NCBI GenBank assembly: GCA_017434685.1
Contig: JAFREV010000101.1
Coordinates: 1-7,015, forward strand
Reading direction: 5' to 3'
From: Mogibacterium sp.
Lineage (GTDB): Bacteria > Bacillota > Clostridia > Peptostreptococcales > Anaerovoracaceae
DNA: 7,015 bases
Of the stretch, positions 6,398 to 7,015 are shown piece by piece (position 1 is the stretch's first letter; each line of letters starts with the position of its first letter). Under the pieces are notes generated by a model that searched no databases, was not told where the DNA came from, and saw nothing but the letters and a program-made list of their open reading frames with translations. Both the position numbers and the translations under genes were made by a program.

Positions 6398-6408
6398 GCC
6401 CTTTTTTT
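6390..6408 (+). terminator. Intrinsic terminator of the mini-ORF mRNA, copy 1
   Basis: GGGC (6390-6393), GCAA tetraloop of the GNRA type, GCCC (6398-6401), then seven T (6402-6408). A short but stable GC stem with a classic T-tract. Confidence 0.8.
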
Positions 6409-6542
6409 ACGAGGGAATACTTCAAATTGTTTTTCAAAAAAACAATTACAATTTTTGAATGAAATCCTGCAAGATATTCACTCAATCCGACAATAAAACA
6501 ATGGGCGTGGCGGGTTTTGTCGAATTCAAGGATTCGGGCGGA

Positions 6543-6570
6543 TTGACAGACGGAATCTAACGGATAGAAT
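6543..6570 (+). promoter_or_regulatory. Sigma-A promoter of mini-ORF mRNA, copy 2
   Basis: TTGACA (6543-6548), 16-base spacer, TAGAAT (6565-6570). Start predicted near 6577, giving an mRNA of about 292 bases. The inverted repeat arms are at 6482-6489 and 6539-6546, with the same 49-base separation as in copy 1. Confidence 0.8.
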
Positions 6571-6688
6571 AATGACAAGTCAGGAGAGCTGTGACTCACG
6601 GCTGGCTCAACCAGAGATACGTTTTTCCACATCCCCTAACGTCAAGGAGGTGAGGCCATGGGAAATCTATCGAAGGGAGGGACCGGAG

Positions 6689-6772
6689 ATGGTAAGAGTT
6701 ACCGTAACGTTCAGTCGACGGACTGTTCGGGTAACAATCAGCATCAAAAAAGCCGTCAGTTCACAGAACTAG
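6689..6772 (+). CDS. Small cationic peptide, type I toxin-like, copy 2 (27 aa)
   Basis: ATG 6689 is preceded at 8 bases by GGAGG (6676-6680) and followed by 27 codons: MVRVTVTFSRRT to KKAVSSQN, stop TAG 6770-6772. It shares 19 of 27 residues with copy 1, the +6 charge and the alternating hydrophobic pattern. The stronger upstream Shine-Dalgarno (AAGGAGGTGAG, 6644-6654) is kept here, but its ATG (6658) is 31 bases from the inner ATG and so in another frame. It would encode an unrelated 46-residue product. Only the inner start therefore gives the conserved peptide in both copies. A longer in-frame reading from ATG 6572 starts upstream of the predicted transcription start and is not favoured. 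The function is unknown; a toxin role is inferred from the antisense gene. Confidence 0.55.
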   Translation: MVRVTVTFSRRTVRVTISIKKAVSSQN

Positions 6773-6777
6773 ACGGC
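6746..6777 (-). terminator. Intrinsic terminator of antisense RNA, copy 2
   Basis: Minus-strand stem GCCGTC (6777-6772) with GACGGC (6757-6752), extended by AGTTC/GAACT with one bulge, then six T (6751-6746). It spans the stop codon of the mini-ORF, as in copy 1, with a compensated base-pair change. Confidence 0.8.
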
Positions 6778-6822
6778 AACCCCAAAAGGTTGAGTTAGTC
6801 GTTGACGAACGACGCTCTTCCT
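6746..6822 (-). ncRNA. Antisense RNA (putative antitoxin RNA), copy 2, about 77 nt
   Basis: It runs from the start expected for TATAAT at 6834-6829 to the T-tract 6751-6746. The first hairpin (GTCGTT-AACGAC) is identical to copy 1, while the two later stems differ in sequence but still pair: CAACC/GGTTG replaces ACCAA/TTGGT, and GCCGTC/GACGGC replaces GCCGCC/GGCGGC. Confidence 0.65.
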
Positions 6823-6828
6823 GACCCA

Positions 6829-6857
6829 ATTATATGAATTTGCCGCGGTGGGCGCAA
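6829..6857 (-). promoter_or_regulatory. Promoter of antisense RNA, copy 2
   Basis: Minus strand TTGCGC (6857-6852), 17-base spacer, TATAAT (6834-6829), identical boxes and spacing to copy 1. Confidence 0.65.
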
Positions 6858-6868
6858 GCCCATTTTTT
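6850..6868 (+). terminator. Intrinsic terminator of the mini-ORF mRNA, copy 2
   Basis: GGGC (6850-6853), GCAA tetraloop, GCCC (6858-6861), one A, then six T (6863-6868). Confidence 0.75.
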
Positions 6869-6874
6869 AGTTAA

Positions 6875-7015
6875 TGGTCCTCTGTCAATATAACGGACAA
6901 AATTTCTGAGAAACCCTGCCGTTGTTAAGCAGCTTTCCGTGAGATGACAGGATGCTGCAGATAATATAGCCTCTCATACGCCAGCGGAGACCTGTAGCCG
7001 CAATAGCTGTGTATC
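6875..7015 (-). mobile_element. Right end of an IS3-family insertion sequence, truncated by the window
   Basis: The end begins TGGTCCTCTGTCAATATAAC at 6875 and continues CGGACA. This is the TG-starting, TGTCC-containing type of terminal repeat typical of IS3-family elements. The transposase C-terminus follows inward on the minus strand. The other end and any target duplication lie outside the window. Confidence 0.7.
6925..7015 (-). CDS. IS3-family transposase (OrfB), C-terminal 29 residues
   Basis: On the minus strand, the frame entering at 7014 reads IHSYCGYRSPLAYERLYYLQ and ends ...VISRKAA at TAA 6927-6925. The HSYCGYRSPLAYE stretch matches the tail of IS3-family DDE transposases, which end in an H-S-x-x-G-Y-x-S-P-x-x-(F/Y)-E motif after the catalytic Glu. 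The catalytic residues are outside the window, so whether the element is intact cannot be judged. The stop lies 50 bases inside the element end, normal spacing for this family. It is the only sign of a transposable element here and marks the region as accessory. Confidence 0.75.
   Translation of the reverse strand, partial: IHSYCGYRSPLAYERLYYLQHPVISRKAA

Larger units (their letters stand above)
5961..6408 (+). repeat. Tandem repeat unit, copy 1 (type I toxin-antitoxin-like module)
   Basis: This unit runs from an AT palindrome to an intrinsic terminator, and recurs 464 bases downstream at 6425-6868. By eye the first 160 bases differ at 9 positions, and the last 70 or so at about 2. The middle (5' UTR, mini-ORF and antisense terminator, about 6133-6336) is much more diverged. 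It contains promoter, mini-ORF, antisense RNA and two terminators, listed separately. Confidence 0.9.
6425..6868 (+). repeat. Tandem repeat unit, copy 2 (type I toxin-antitoxin-like module)
   Basis: The second copy of the 5961-6408 unit, same orientation, 16 bases after copy 1 ends. All elements are kept in order: AT palindrome (6425-6447), inverted repeat over the -35, sense promoter, mini-ORF, antisense terminator, antisense promoter, GNRA terminator. An IS3-family element starts six bases after it. Confidence 0.9.

Noticed and set aside
6282..6632. Minus-strand open frame of 116 codons over copy 2 and the end of copy 1
   Set aside because: It crosses both terminators of copy 1 and the antisense promoter, and shares only the duplicated segment with the other frame. 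The plus-strand signals explain the region better.
6572..6772. 66-codon reading of the copy 2 mini-ORF from ATG 6572
   Set aside because: This ATG lies just 2 bases after the -10 box and before the predicted transcript start at about 6577, with no ribosome site. Only the last 27 residues are well conserved with copy 1.
5961..6868. CRISPR array or simple MITE as explanation of the repeats
   Set aside because: There are only two long units with internal genes and promoters, not short repeats with spacers. The unit ends are not inverted copies of each other, as MITE ends would be.

Overview
The window looks like a piece of a low-to-moderate GC Firmicute chromosome, most likely a gut or oral Clostridia-type anaerobe. 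The grounds are Shine-Dalgarno-led genes, a TTG start, Gram-positive surface domains (CAP/SCP, bacterial Ig-like, InlB-type B-repeats), a Clostridia-style MoxR/DUF58 cluster and an IS3-family element. The genus cannot be fixed from the sequence alone.

Layout. Positions 1-830 hold the 3' part of a secreted CAP-domain protein with a bacterial Ig-like domain. A 153-base gap with a candidate promoter and a palindromic, cre-like operator leads into a four-gene, same-strand cluster at 984-5886. It encodes a MoxR-type AAA+ ATPase, a DUF58 membrane protein, a polytopic membrane protein with a DUF4129-like cytoplasmic tail, and a lipoprotein with two InlB-type B-repeats. MoxR ATPases with DUF58 proteins and a multi-pass partner are a recurrent envelope-associated chaperone-like cassette. 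Here the usual transglutaminase domain is missing from the multi-pass partner, and the lipoprotein is a plausible extracellular client. The last two thirds of the lipoprotein gene become much richer in A+T, as if the 3' part had a different origin.

The most interesting region is 5961-6868, a tandem duplication of a roughly 445-base unit. Each unit carries a strong sigma-A promoter (TTGACA-16-TAAAAT or TAGAAT), a short mRNA of about 290 bases and a Shine-Dalgarno-led mini-ORF ending in a conserved 27-residue, +6, alternating-pattern peptide. A GNRA-loop intrinsic terminator closes each mRNA. On the opposite strand, within the mRNA 3' UTR, sits a perfect TATAAT promoter, and an antisense RNA of about 78 bases ends at its own intrinsic terminator exactly across the mini-ORF stop codon. 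The 5' and 3' ends of each mRNA can pair over 11 bp. This is the architecture of a type I toxin-antitoxin locus, but the peptide is not the usual hydrophobic helix and I do not recognise the family. Stems covary between the two copies, peptide changes are all conservative, and divergence is concentrated in the middle of the unit.

At 6875 the right end of an IS3-family insertion sequence starts, six bases after the second module's terminator. The C-terminus of its transposase runs off the window on the minus strand.
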